Below, piece by piece: positions 11,907 to 24,641 of a stretch of 64,000 nucleotides of DNA. Below the pieces are notes generated by a model. The model saw only the letters and a program-made list of their open reading frames with translations, made no database searches and was not told the DNA's origin. This DNA comes from Pseudorasbora parva (lineage: Eukaryota > Chordata > Actinopteri > Cypriniformes > Gobionidae): contig NC_090178.1 in the NCBI RefSeq assembly GCF_024679245.1, positions 43,448,072-43,512,071 of the forward strand, written 5' to 3'. Each line of letters starts with the position of its first letter. Positions within the stretch are counted from its first letter, which is position 1. A program made the position numbers and the translations under genes.

Positions 11907-13100
11907 CAGCATCAAATGGCAAACAAGACGAAAGCGAAGCGAAACTGCTCCTCACTTGTGCTTCAAGTTGCGTTTATCAGTTCGGACCAAAACTAGGTCA
12001 GCGCAGCACCGTGAGCTCCTCGCGGTATTGGTTATGTGACATGGTTAACACGCAGTGCTGGGAGATCCAGTGAAGAAATCAGTTGGATTCGTCACAGAAT
12101 TATTAACAAAGTCTGTATATAAAGTCTTTGATCGCTGCGAGGTCTAGTGAGAGGCATTCAGATTTGGCACAGAATTCTGTGTTATAAACCACAGACATCA
12201 GATCAGATTCAGTCCACAAATCAGAAACAGTCGCCATGGATTTAATACACCAACACTAGTAACTATGGTATTGAAATAGTCAAACACTTACAAGTACTAC
12301 ACATCATTTTCCAGCACTTAACATTATTATATTTAATGTTATTTTTAATGTGATGACCAAAACATTATTTGTTGATCCTTCAAAGATTGTCCTCATTTAT
12401 AAAACTAAAAGTTTCAAGATGTAGAAAAACTCACGTTAAAAAATAAAAAAGACAATGATTAAAGTAACATTGTGACAGTATCTGCAGAGCAGCGTTCATT
12501 GGCTTATTAGCTATTCTCACTCCCTAATACTTATTTTCTGTTTTGCTTTTGAACTAATATTAAGACATTATGAATGATAACAATTAAAGTTAATTTTTTT
12601 ATCTACAGCTCAAGCTCAGTGCTTTATTGTCAGTCCCCGGTGCTACCAAATACTTTCTTGGCACCGGCGCTGCAGCCCACAGATGTTAGTCTGGAGCGCT
12701 GTGAACTGAAAACTGCATGTTAAGTCTATTTATTAACAAGGCATTTGTCAGTAATGCAGTCAATATTGGGGAAAATGTAAATACCTGCATTGCAGGTTAA
12801 AGTGCTAAAAATGTTCAGTTAGAGGCTTCCTAGTAAAAAGAGTTAGTCTGGAGCCCTAAAAACCAGGAAAGTGTGAGTGTGTGTACATGCTAGTTATCAA
12901 AGTGTTGCTGTGTAGGCCTCAATAAAATCAATCACATTTTTTGCCCAAATTCCGTTTTTTCTGTTTTAATTATCTTAGATTTTCTCTCTCATTTTAATAG
13001 TTAAATTACATTTTAGTAAATCAAAAAAGCATGTCTAATTTATTGAAATCATGAAACTAATACAAGTTAACAATAATTTATTCAAAGTTGTTTTTTTGTG

Positions 13101-13144
<44 letters not shown>

Positions 13145-13764
13145 GGGCCCTATAAAATTTGCCTGGTCCTACCAGTCTCTCATAAATTTCTGGCCATTCT
13201 CCATTTACAAGCGTTTACTGCCTTGAAGACGGGTACTCTGAAGTTTAAAAGTATTGGATCTGCCATAACCAATCACTAGCGTTTGGTCGTGAGGAATGTC
13301 ATGCCTATAACTCAAAACTAGTGCACAACATCAACGTCATCGTTCTCAGCCACCCCCTGTTCGCTAACTGGACCTGACTGGAGAAAACTAGTGAATATAC
13401 TGCAAACCCAGGCAGAGTTCTGAAGGAAAATGAAAATGAGCAGAAGAACATAGGAGGGCGGAGCCAGGCTACTATGAAATAATAATTATAATAATAATAA
13501 TTTTTGTTACATTTATATAGCGCTTTTCTAGGTACTCAAAGCGCTTTACATGGAAGGGGGAATCTCCTCAACAACCACCAATGTCCAGCATCCACCTGGA
13601 TGATGCAATGATGAATTTAAAAATAAGTTTTCAAATTCTTCTTAAATTCAATTTTTTTTTTTTTTTTTAACCAAATTCTGTCTTCTTTTCTGTTAAAGTT
13701 TTCTTGATTAAATTTTTAAATGGATTAATTACATTTGAATAATTTTATATATATATATATATAT
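11907..13764. repeat. AT-rich DNA with dispersed repeats and a TA microsatellite
   Basis: Contains a (TA)n run at 13109-13140. A repeat at about 12950-13170 includes GGGCCCTATAAAAT and is shared with 38.2-38.85 kb. A fragment with ATATAGCGCTTTTCTAG near 13510-13610 is a common fish repeat tail. No gene is seen. Confidence 0.45.
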
Positions 13765-16700
13765 TAGGGGTGTAACGATACGCGTATTCGTATTGAACTG
13801 TTCGGTACGAGGCTTTCGGTTCGGTACGCGGTACGCATTATGTACCGAACGGTTCTTGGACTAATTAATTAGATTTGGAAAATAAAAAAGTGTGTGAAAT
13901 ATAATAATATGCGTTAAACAAGGTAGCCCAATAACCAAAACGACATAACAGCCAATGCCCCTGACACCGCCGAATTGAAAGAAAAAAAAACACCAAATAT
14001 GTTTTAGGCAGCTCAGTCAGGTGCTCGCTTACTCAGTAGGCTACGCGCTGAATGCTCGTCGCAAAATGGCTATTGCGTTTAACAAACCTGAAATAGAAGA
14101 TCCTCCAATAACCAACAGGTCTGGTGTTTGGGTGAACTTTGGATTCTTTGTAAGCTATAGGCGTTGGCAAGAGTGATGGACTAAAAAACAACGGTATGTC
14201 GCATTTGCTGATGGTATCAGCGGGAATAATTCATGTCATGTCAATCAACTCTTTTACGCCGACAACAAGACGATAAAAAGGAGAAACAGCCACAAACTAT
14301 CCCACAAACTATCCCCACAGCATTTAGACAGACATTTCCAACTTATTCAAATGGCAAAAGACATCACCGCGGCAAGTGGTCCATTTATAGCCGCGGATAT
14401 GAGACCTAACGCCCGTTTCACACATACTCCGTCTGCAGTGCGCGTGCGGTGTAGGGATGGGACGATACACTTAAACTCACGATACGATGCACCTCGATAT
14501 GCCAGGGTTACGATACGATACGTCACGATACGATATCAATTTTTATTTTAATTTTTTTCAAATCTGTGATTTTTTTACCACCTAAGTCATGTACTTAAAC
14601 AAAAGGTAGGATTTTTCTCTTTTTTTGCATTTTGGTTCTATGTTGTTTAAAAAAAAGAAGAATTTTTAGAAGTCCGCGACCACGTCTTAAACAGGGGTGC
14701 CAATAATTGTGGAGGGCACTATAGGGCTGTCAATCGATTAAAATATTGAATCGCAATTAACTGCATGATTGTCATGAGTTAACTCGATTTTAAATCGCAC
14801 CTTTTTAGCAATTGTAAATGTATCTTAAATTAAGTTTAAATTAAGTTTTTAATACTCTAATCAACATAGGTATGGACAAATATGCATGCTTTATGGAAAT
14901 GTACATTTATTATTAGTGAAACCATACTTATTCAATAATAATCAATACAGTATGAAGACTAGACATATCAAAGGTCATAGATATGTTTATCTAAGAAATT
15001 GTTCATGTCTCTTAAGCCTAAACTTAAAAATAATGAGTAAGTAGTGATTTCTCTCATTTTAACAATATAAAGGGAGTTTTTACACTGGCAGTTTAATTCA
15101 GAACAGGGCAAAGTTCGTATGAAAAATTGTTAATGTGTACCAGTGAGCGAACCAGAACCACACCATACCTGGAGGAGGTCCATATTACAAGAGTAGGAAT
15201 ATAGTGCGGCCCCTTTAAGAGAACCGCATTCCCTATTGAACTGCCGGTATTTTGCGCGTGCGCGCCGAACTGGGCCGTGATTCACGTGGACAGTGTGAAG
15301 AACATGGACTCGGGAGCGCGCTTGTTCAGGAAAGTAACCTGTGCATTCGTTTTAGCCGATTGTAATGTATTTAGCTCAATAAAACAGGTGTACTGTAAGC
15401 GGTGATGGTGTTAATGATTTACCTCAGACATGAGCGAGAGTGAGCTGCAGTGCATCACGCTCAGACTGCAGAGAATGTGCTCAGTGAAAAAACGCCCTTT
15501 TCTTTCTGGAGTCTTATAAAAGTTAAACAGAAAATATGGTAGTTTATGTAGGCAATAACTGCATTTTTGGTTTAGAATATTAATGCTAATGTCAACCCTT
15601 TTCTTTCCCTATTAATGTTTGCTGCTGCACCCCACCCTCATTCTACGCAAATCATGCAGAAGTGCCATCTATCTTTATTTCGCGATACATTTTTTTCGAC
15701 CTCGATGCGTTTCGTCACGTTTTGTATCGCGATATTTTGTCAAACGATATTTCGTCCCATCCCTAGTGCGGTGCGTATTTTTTTCCGTACCCATGTTAAC
15801 GGATGACAGCTTTCACACTGCACACGGATGCTGTCCGTCAGTCCGTTCCAGGAGCGTTGCGTCTGCAGCAGTGCACGGATCGTTTTCGTACCGAGTCTAT
15901 TTTTTGCTGCGCTGCGTTGCTGCATTAAAGTGATAGAACATTGTTCGCATTAAAATAAACATGTACTGACGCGAAAATCTAGTAATTTCACCACAGATGC
16001 ATCTCATTTAAAATATACTCTTGTTTCAAAGTCAACACATGGCTTTTTTTTCTCAAGTAAAGCAACAAAACGACACCTTACCTGGCATTTAGGTAAAAAA
16101 ATGTGCCATAATGGAGAGCACTCGTACTTTCTTGGAGGTGAAAAGCAAAGTTCTTTTTGACCTGCAGGATTTCTTTTCAAAGGGTGTAAAAACGAAAGAA
16201 AAGACGAGAGTCGGCTGTTTTTGAATAGACTATTGTAAGTTTCTAATTTAAAATGTTTGTGATTTAAGGCTATAAACTATGTTTAAATGCTTTGCCACTT
16301 GTGTGAGCTAAACCTAAAGTATATAAATATGAATTAATGAATTTAATAAAATGTTGTTTAAATGTAGTAGGCTACGTAACTTGACTTCTATTAAAGAGTA
16401 AACAAAGAGAATTGGAATTCTAACGAGCCATGTTCAGTAACAACTTTTGGATTTTAAATAAAAATAATGAATAAATGCTGTGTTTGTGATATGCAACAGC
16501 GGATCAGTTGCGGACTGCAAACGCAGCATATGTGAAAGCACTACAGGGTTTGGGGCTGCACAATCAACGCAACACACACGCTAATGTAAAGAGCTAATGT
16601 CTTATTCCTGTAACTACATAGAAGATGGGTAAAGTATAGCTCCATCATTGTTCAATGTAAAAATAAAAATAAAAATCATACTTTGTTAGTTTTAATAAAA

Positions 16701-16831
16701 AATAAAAAAAAAGGTAATTTATCTGCCAATTTTTTCTTTTTGCTGTATCTAAAACATACCGAACCGTACCGAACCGTGACACCAGTGTATCGTATCGAAC
16801 CGAACCGTGAATTTTGTGAACCGTTACACCC

Positions 16832-16834
<3 letters not shown>
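13765..16834. mobile_element. hAT-type element, 3.07 kb, inserted in a TA microsatellite
   Basis: Both ends read TAGGGGTGTAACG (the right end inverted). Beyond them lie subterminal repeats of the GGTTCGGTACG type. The flanks are (TA)n on both sides, so the 8-bp duplication (ATATATAT) cannot be separated from the microsatellite. It contains a second hAT element at 14452-15765 and another repeat with GTTTCACACATA-like ends. No transposase frame is seen. Confidence 0.85.
14452..15765. mobile_element. Nested hAT-type element, 1.31 kb
   Basis: Exact 8-bp duplication GTGCGGTG at 14444-14451 and 15766-15773. Ends read TAGGGATGGGACGATA and inverted CGTCCCATCCCTA, with repeated CGATACGATA motifs inside. 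A third hAT-like left end (TAGGGCTGTCAATCGATT) begins at about 14725, without a matching right end. Confidence 0.9.

Positions 16835-16878
<44 letters not shown>
16835..16878. repeat. (TA)n microsatellite
   Basis: An uninterrupted TA run. It is the right-hand half of the microsatellite split by the 13765-16834 element. ORFs predicted across it (YIYIYI) are artefacts. Confidence 0.9.
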
Positions 16879-16881
<3 letters not shown>

Positions 16882-19258
16882 CAAGACTTTCACATTGAAC
16901 ATTTTAATCAAATGTCTCTACTGCGAGCACAAATTCCTTCATAGCTCCAGAAATGTTTTCAGTGCTTTTACTGTTGTTTGAATGACCAAATTAAACTGAA
17001 TGTTATTATTTTTCACTCAAAATGAACAAACCTGGTGAATCAGTCATCATGTCATCACCCAGGACAACAGGTCTTTCCAGAATGCCTCGCTCCCTCCAAC
17101 ATGGTCTTTGTTCAGACCTCCAGTGCCATAAGATGTTGGCTTCAGAAAGGCCTTTGATGATTCGGAAAGTGTCCCGTGACATTCCAGACAGAAGCCGACA
17201 GGACCTGGAAGAGATTGCATGACATAAGCAGAAAGAAATCGTCAACAATAGCGGTGTTAACATGGAACCTAATAATCTGAATGTAATCGGACTACAAGCA
17301 CAACTATTAAAATTTAATTTGGATTGTAAGCGTGGTTTAAACTTTTTGTAGTCTGATCGAGAGGACACGTAAACACTTTGGATTGAAAACCAAAACTGGA
17401 AAGTACTGCGCATGAGCAATGATGTAGACATGTCGTAATGACGCAGGGAAAGAGCTGCTGTTGTTGAATGAATTGTAATTCTACAATTCTCCCTAAACTC
17501 ATCATCTGAAGTGGAGCAGGAGAACGTCCCATCAGTCCTTCTTTCAAACTCTCATCCACAAACACTTTTGGTTTTGGGTGCGTGAATGGCCATTTTTAGT
17601 GCTTATAAGCAGTATGAGCATGGCACAACGGTTCATGTGCCAGTCTCCTAATTAGGACTAAGGCAATCAAAATTGCTCAAAAATGACGTTCGAATATTCC
17701 CTCTAAAACAAACACGAATATTCGAACTATTCGAACATCTGGGCGCGCATTTTGTCAATGACGCGTCAAAATTAATACAAAGACACATTGACGTCTTGTA
17801 TAGGTAGTCTATTTAAGTTTATACATATTTGACAACCTATTACTTACACAAAAACAAGTAGATTGTTATTATAAATTATATAATTATTATATATAATTAT
17901 TATATATAAATTAACTAATGGCCAAGACCGCAGACCTCGCCCTCTCTCGCTCTCACCCTCTGCGGATAACGGTTTAAATGAACAAACTGAGTGCTGATCA
18001 AGAGTTTTGTGCAAGCAATTTAAGGTCGCGAGACTCGCCACTCTTGTCCCAAATATAGCAGGCTTCATTCAGTGATTGAAACAACGGTTCATGTGCCACA
18101 GTCTCCTAATTAGGACCCAAAATCAAAGAAAAGCAGCAATTTAGGAGAATAGCAGGAACCTCTGTATATTTGCATGTCATAAAAATCTCTTCCTAATAGA
18201 TTAATCTATGTGAAGCTAGTGACTTAAACGTGCACATCAACCCGATTACTTTATTTAGCGTTAATGTAAACACTACATTCTGAGATTCATCAATCAAAAG
18301 GAGTCCATGTAAATGTATCTAATGACCAATTTATACAATGAATGCATTTCATTTACACAATAGACAAACCTTGTGGATCCCTATGACTCCCTGCTGAAGG
18401 CTAGTGCCGCTGACAGATGCAGATTTCCAGCGGGTGTATTGCAGATCCTTGCTGCTCCACTGTGTTTGTGGAGGCAGTGAGAACAGACCTATGCAATACT
18501 AAAGCAATAAAATGTATATGAACAATATCCAATATGGAAATAAACAATTATGTTTGTACCAATTTGTCAGTACTACAATCATCACCACCTGCGTGACAGA
18601 TACAAATGTCCCTTTTCGAAATTTGTCTATTAAATTTGCTGGATGCTTCATATGCGTTTCCTGGCTTTGTAGAGTGGTTGAGAAAGCGCAGTCAATCAGA
18701 TATAGCGTTGCAACTTATGTCATACTTTCTAAAAAGGCATCTTGTTTGCTCATCTCAAAACTGACCTAGTATTAAGATACATTTTGGATGATCAGATCAA
18801 GGGGTGTGCACAAATAGTCAAATATTCGATCGGTAATATTTAAAAATAAAAATACTATATGAATTTCACTATGTTGCTTTGCTGGCTGTAAATGCAGTGA
18901 ACCCATGATAAATCAACCAAGCACTAAAACACAGCTATAATTAAACCCACTTTATGATGCTGTGGAGAGTGTTAAGTTGATTGTATTTGATTCACAATGT
19001 TGATTTCTGCCTCACGATGTTTGGTATTACTTGGATGAAAATGATCAAAATTAATTCCAGTTTGTAAAATGAAATTAAAGCCACAATATGTAATTTTTCA
19101 CCGCTTGAGATCACTTATTCAAACTAAAGCGTAGCTTGATTTGGAGCTTTTATAATGCTTTTCCTTGATTTGGAGCTTTTATAATGCCACAGGCAAGCGC
19201 TTCTGCTTCTTCCACTCATGTGTATGTGGGGTAGTGGCGGTTTCCCTCGTCTACTTGT
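16879..19258. other. Intronic DNA of the THAP pseudogene, with repeat fragments
   Basis: Apart from the two exon remnants at 17032-17204 and 18370-18488, there are dispersed repeat fragments. One is at about 17290-17580; another at 17690-17740 carries TTCGAATATTC motifs typical of hAT ends. No independent gene is seen. Confidence 0.4.
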
Positions 19259-22200
19259 CAGGGTTCGTACACCTTTTCAAAGGTCAAATTCAAGCACTTT
19301 TCAAGCACTTTCAAGGTCAATTTTAATGATTTTTCCAGCACCTAACACCGCTGTAAATTACATACCAATACATTGTCAAAATTATTATTTAGTACACTTT
19401 ATCATCACATTTAAAAGATAATAATACTATAAACGGCCAAAATCGTGTTTCGTAAAGCAGCAGGATCAGATATTTAACCAAATCACAAGTTTTATTTATT
19501 TTAAATGTATCACTGTCTAAGTAGACTGTGCTTACTATCTAACCTGCCTTTGGGGTAATTGTAAAAACAATTAGCCTAAACAAAATCACTCGACGGGTTC
19601 ACTTAACTTTCAATTCATTTATTGAACATTTTAAAAATGAAAACATTCGTCTTTGAGGTAGACAGTCAATCGCATGTACCTCATTGACCTTTTCTATTTA
19701 TAATTAATTTCTTTTTTGTGTGTGTATGTCTATTAAAAGTCTAGGCAATCAAGTATTTCTTCTGAAGAGATCACTTTATATGATAAAGCTTAAGCTTTTT
19801 TTTCATAATCATTGATCAATTACCATTACAATTATCTCACAAATATGCTTACAGTGCGTGGTCTACAATGGGGTAATTGTGTTGCAGTAGCTTACATACA
19901 GCACAAGAAAGCTTGACTTCAAATGGTAAAAAGAAGAGAAAACAGTAATAAAATAAGAACAAATAAGCAAAAACAATAGCACAAATAAATCAGGTAGGCC
20001 TAGGTCTAACTGTATTCAGGTGAGACACTGAATTAAAAAAAATAAACAAGTTATTAAATTTAAAATAACATTGGATTTTTATTGTAAAATTAAATACATA
20101 TTAATCTGTTAAAGTTACACAAGTTAATCAGTAAAGAGCAGCAGGTGATCTTTTGTCTTTTTGTAGTTTGAATAACTTCTGCCCCTTTAAGACCTGACGC
20201 GAGTGTGGAATCAAAACACTGTTCCTGTTACTCATTCTTCTGAACCGTTTACGGCTGTATTTACGTTAATACACACCCAGATGAACAGTGTAACATTTTT
20301 TGTGTGTATTTGACCATTAATTAGCTGGGAAAAGGAGCTATTTTTTATTTTATTTACTTGTATGTCAGAGGTCGGCTTTATAACGGTATGTGCCCACTTC
20401 AGATATGAGCGCAAAATCTGCAGGAATTTGTAGAATTATGTGTCTAATCCCGTGCGAAATTCAGACCGATCGAAAAATACATCAATATTTTTGACAGCAC
20501 TAAGTTACTTGCAGGGGCGTAGCCATCTTTTCAGAAGTGAGGGGGACAGAATTTTTTTTTTTTTTGGGACCAATATAATTTATCGCATCTCTTGCTTTTA
20601 ATTGTGCAAGATATCAAATACACTGCTGAACAATAACCACTAATTAATATCAATAATATTATTCTCCTATTTTTTGTGCCATTTTATAATTGGTTTATAT
20701 ACTAGCCTACAAACACTTGTGCATTAACACTCCATAGATTTTATGCAATGTAAAAATATATATATATTCTAATGTAAACCATGCTGTTCTCTGTGTGAAT
20801 ATATAGTAAAGTGTGATTTATTCCTGTGATCAATTTCCTGTGAATTTATCATCATTACTCCAGTCTTCAGTGTCACATGATCCTTCACTAATCATTCTCA
20901 GATGAGGATCTGATCATCAACACACATTTATGATTATTATCAGTTGTGCTGCTCATGGTGCTGCTTAATTTTTGTGGAAACCATCTAAAGATTTGTGGTA
21001 AAATTAAAAAAGAGAGAAATTAATACTTTTATTGATCAGACATGCATTAAATTGATCACAAGTGATATTTTTAATATTACAAAAGATGATAATATATTTA
21101 ATGAATGCAAATAAATGCTATCCTTTGAACTTTCTATTCATTAAAGAATCCTGAAAAATAACATGTAGGCTATCGTGGTTTCCACAACATTTTTAAGCAG
21201 CACATCTGTTTTCAACACAGATAATAATCATAAATGTTTCTTGATTATGAAATCCTCATATGAGAATGATCAATGAAGGATCATGTGACACTGAAGACTG
21301 GAGTAATGATAAATTCAGCTTTGATCACAGGAATAAATCACTATATATTCACATAGAAAAAAAGCTGTTTTAATTTGTAATAATATTTCAAAATATTACA
21401 GTTTGAACTATTTTTGATTACATAAATGCAGCCTTGGTGAGCAGAAGATACTAAACATTAAAAGCTGCATTATTCATATGATAGCCTATACTTTATTGTC
21501 ATCAATAGCCTACATTGAGATGGCTTGAAAAACACACATAAAGCATATATATTGTCGCAATCGTCTGATTGTCGTCGTCACGTTTCATCATCATAACGAG
21601 TGTTTTCCTTCAGCTGCAGCTCCAGCGTGACTGGATATTACGAATCCACTTTTGGACGTGAGAGAGCGCCTCCTCATATTTAGATGCGAATAAAATGACA
21701 GGTCATGCAAAGATTATTTTTTGTCTCTGAATTTAAATCTTGATGTATTCACATTGGTTTCTATGTAAATACATTTGACCGTGACCTCAAGAAGCGTGCA
21801 ATCAACCGAGATTAGAGAGAGCTGTTTTTAGCGTCCCTGTTAACTTGCCCGCCACCCGCGCAGGTAACGCCGGTTCGGATCCCGCTCGGAGCGGGTCGAC
21901 TAGCATCGGTGAGACCCAGTAAAAGTGCGGGGGACGAAAATACATTTTATTAAAAGTGAGGGGGACACGTCCCCCGCGTAATCTACGCCCATGGTTACTT
22001 GTATGATCATCTGACACTATTTCTATGCACTGAGCTAATGTTTGTAGGTTTTAATTTGTGGCTACGTTCACTGCCTATTCCACAAATGAACATGCCATAA
22101 CGGACATGCTAATCTTACATTATCACATTATACATATACTCTGTCACTAATGCGAATCCCTAGCTAGCAGTTAATAGCGCAAGTTAAACAAATAGGCGCT

Positions 22201-22684
22201 AATGTGTAACTTAGGCTATAACGTTAGTAAACTACTTTAGTTAGCTTACTTGAAAGTCTATGACTTAGCCTACCTTTCATGTGACTCGAAAGAGCAGACT
22301 CGCCCATAGTGAAAAGCTGCATGTATTTTTGCAAACTTTACAGGAGGCACTTCGTTCGTGGGGTTTGTGTCCGTTTGATCCAAAATTCGTATTTAGCATC
22401 TTTCAGCCAACGTTCATTGAAACGACAACATGGGGGCGGAGTCACACGGAAATAGACAGGCAGATCGCGAGCACAGCAGGTTTCATTTTAGGCTCTCCAA
22501 CATTTTATTTCTACATTTAATAAACAAACTAGTTAGTCAGATAGGTATTTGTTGTAAAATAAATAGTTACAATTTCAAGCATTTTTAAGCACTTTATCCA
22601 AAATTCAAGCACTTTTCAAACCTTGAAAACACAACATCAAAATTCAAGCACTTTCAAGGATTTCAAGCACCCGTCCGAACCCTG
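19259..22684. mobile_element. DNA transposon with CAGGGTTCG ends, 3.4 kb including nested elements
   Basis: Left end CAGGGTTCGTACACC and right end inverted GTCCGAACCCTG. Subterminal sequence is rich in CAAGCACTTT repeats. A 6-bp direct repeat ACTTGT flanks it (19253-19258 and 22685-22690). It contains a right-end remnant of the TAGTGTTGTC hAT family (about 19790-20502) and a complete hAT element (20512-21993). The superfamily is uncertain. Confidence 0.75.
20512..21993. mobile_element. hAT-type element, 1.48 kb (CAGGGGCGTAG ends)
   Basis: Exact 8-bp duplication GTTACTTG at 20504-20511 and 21994-22001. Ends CAGGGGCGTAGCC and inverted CTACGCCCATG. The interior (20870-21480) carries a widespread fish repeat (AATTGATCACA, TTTCTATTCATTAAAGAATCC) also present at 38.9-39.3 kb. 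A relative lies at 51396-52832. Confidence 0.9.
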
Positions 22685-22886
22685 ACTTGTGATCCGATCG
22701 GCCAAAATGCTTCTTAATACCAGGTGTAAACAGGGCCCTAGATGCCCTCAACATGTCTGAAGTTCTAGTGATAACTAGGGCTGGGCGATAAAACGATAAC
22801 GATAATTATCACAATATAATTTTCCTCGATAAAACGATAACAACAGGTTGATAAATTCTCAATATAATGCTTAGGAGCTATGCGTA

Positions 22887-23312
22887 ATGCTGCGCATGTG
22901 TATTGCAGACCGGGCTTCTGGGTGCTACACGCGCTGCTGTTTACAGTCTGTGGCTGACAGGCTTGGAGGATCGGAGTTAAGTGGAGAGATAAAAATGAGC
23001 AATAGTGAAGAAAATGCAGCGCTCACGGCCAGCTCGGAGGACACAGATATCGTCGACAAGTTAGTTCGCTCAACTTCAGTGGTTTGGAGATATTTTAGCG
23101 ATCCCATCCGACATAAAACAGTGCGACGTGCGTGGACTGCTTATCATAGGTTCACGTTCACCACACGGGATTTAATTATTAAATTATCGTGTTTCTTCAA
23201 AGTTCTTCCATATAACATTGAGCCCAACACAGGTGAATCTACATTAACTACATTCACACACCGCCTTATTACCTTGTTAGCTGTAGTGGGTGACTTATTT
23301 ACAACAGGCTAA
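22887..23312 (+). pseudogene. hAT transposase N-terminal fragment
   Basis: Reads MSNSEENAALTASSEDTDIV followed by KLVRSTSVVWRYF. This is the opening of a hAT transposase up to the first aromatic residues of the BED zinc finger (V-W-x-Y-F). The expected Cys/His zinc ligands are absent: after RYF the sequence is unrelated and ends in a stop. No catalytic domain is present. The same fragment is found inverted at 31.3-31.8 kb. Confidence 0.6.
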
Positions 23313-23440
23313 CGTTACCAAACTATAATCACTAAAACATCGGACTTGTACATCGCTATCATAATTGTTTGTCTTTGGTGATGTATTAATGACTCCTCAT
23401 CGCCTGTATCAAAAGAGAAAAAATGTCATCTGGTGTTTAA

Positions 23441-24641
23441 AGGAGGGGTGAAACACTCAGTTTCAGTCAATCTCATGTCAATCTTGAGTACCTATAGAGT
23501 AGTATTGCATCCTTCATATCTCCGAAAAGTCTTTAGTTTTATCATATTTATAAAAGTAATATAGGCTGTACCGAGTCTTTCCGGAAAAAAACGAGCGCCT
23601 GGAGGCGTAGCGTGTGGGCGGAGCTAAAGAATGACAAGCGCGCAAAGCGCTGACGTCCTCAAGCGTGGAGAAGCCCATCGCTATCTCAGATAATACAGAT
23701 AATGATCCACAATCAAATCTGAGGGAGAAATAAATTGAACAGGAGAAACGGCAACATCAGGACGTCCGTCTCTGTGGTATGTAAGTTACTGTATTTAGTG
23801 GCCTCTCCACATTTCTGTGTGTTTACTCGCAGTGTATGAGGACATGATTCGGTTTATGGACTATTGTATGTGACTAGACCTTAGAAGTAGCAAGCAAAAC
23901 GGTTTTGCACGTCAGAATACTGTAACGTTATACAGAACAACAATGGAGTAACCGTTAGCGCATTTGAATGACGAAGCACGCGATCGTGACGTTTACTGAT
24001 GTTTACTCACGCGACGGTAGCCAAAAGCAGAGACATTTGAAGCAGTTTAACTCACCGGCTGCTTCCAAAGCAGGACCGAAGCTTTATCGCTGGGACTGCT
24101 CCGTCAAAAACACACTTCTTTGGTATGATTTGGTAAAGTCCTGACAGCAGTGGCGTGTAAATCCATTTTGAGACGCGACTGAAACGATGTTGTGAAGCTT
24201 CCCGTCATTTCTGCGTTCAAATCGGTTCAAATGCAGCGCTGCCTTCCCGGAATGCTGTGCTGAAGCGTTGAAGTCGCTCGACGTCACCTATAGGAATAAA
24301 GAGAAGCGCGGCGCCACATAAGTGTTCACGGACGACTGGATCTGCATCTGAGAGACTGTTTACGGCGTGCTCTACTCACGCGTGCGCGCGCACCCTACCG
24401 GGAGAAGAGCCCGTACGGCCCATACAAGGACCTTCCGCTCTTATTAACGTCAAGTAGACCCATTACTCGAAAAAAACTCGCCGAAACTTGTGAGAAACCG
24501 GAAGGAGTATTTTTGACACAGAAATACTCCATCAAACGTCCAACATTAGTTTTTGAAACTTTGTCTATGTTTAGGATGGGAATCCAAGTCTTTAACAGTG
24601 TAAAAAGCTCAGTATGCATGAAACAGCATTTCACCCCCCCT
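23441..24641. mobile_element. TTAA-flanked element, 1.2 kb
   Basis: TTAA at 23437-23440 and 24642-24645. Ends AGGAGGGGTGAAAC and inverted TTTCACCCCCCCT. The interior is GC-richer than its surroundings and has no transposase. The 109-residue minus-strand ORF at 24395 is read from this repeat. Confidence 0.85.

Noticed and set aside
17022..17222. 66-codon plus-strand ORF
   Set aside because: Opposite strand of THAP-pseudogene exon 6, whose minus frame carries the DSPG block.
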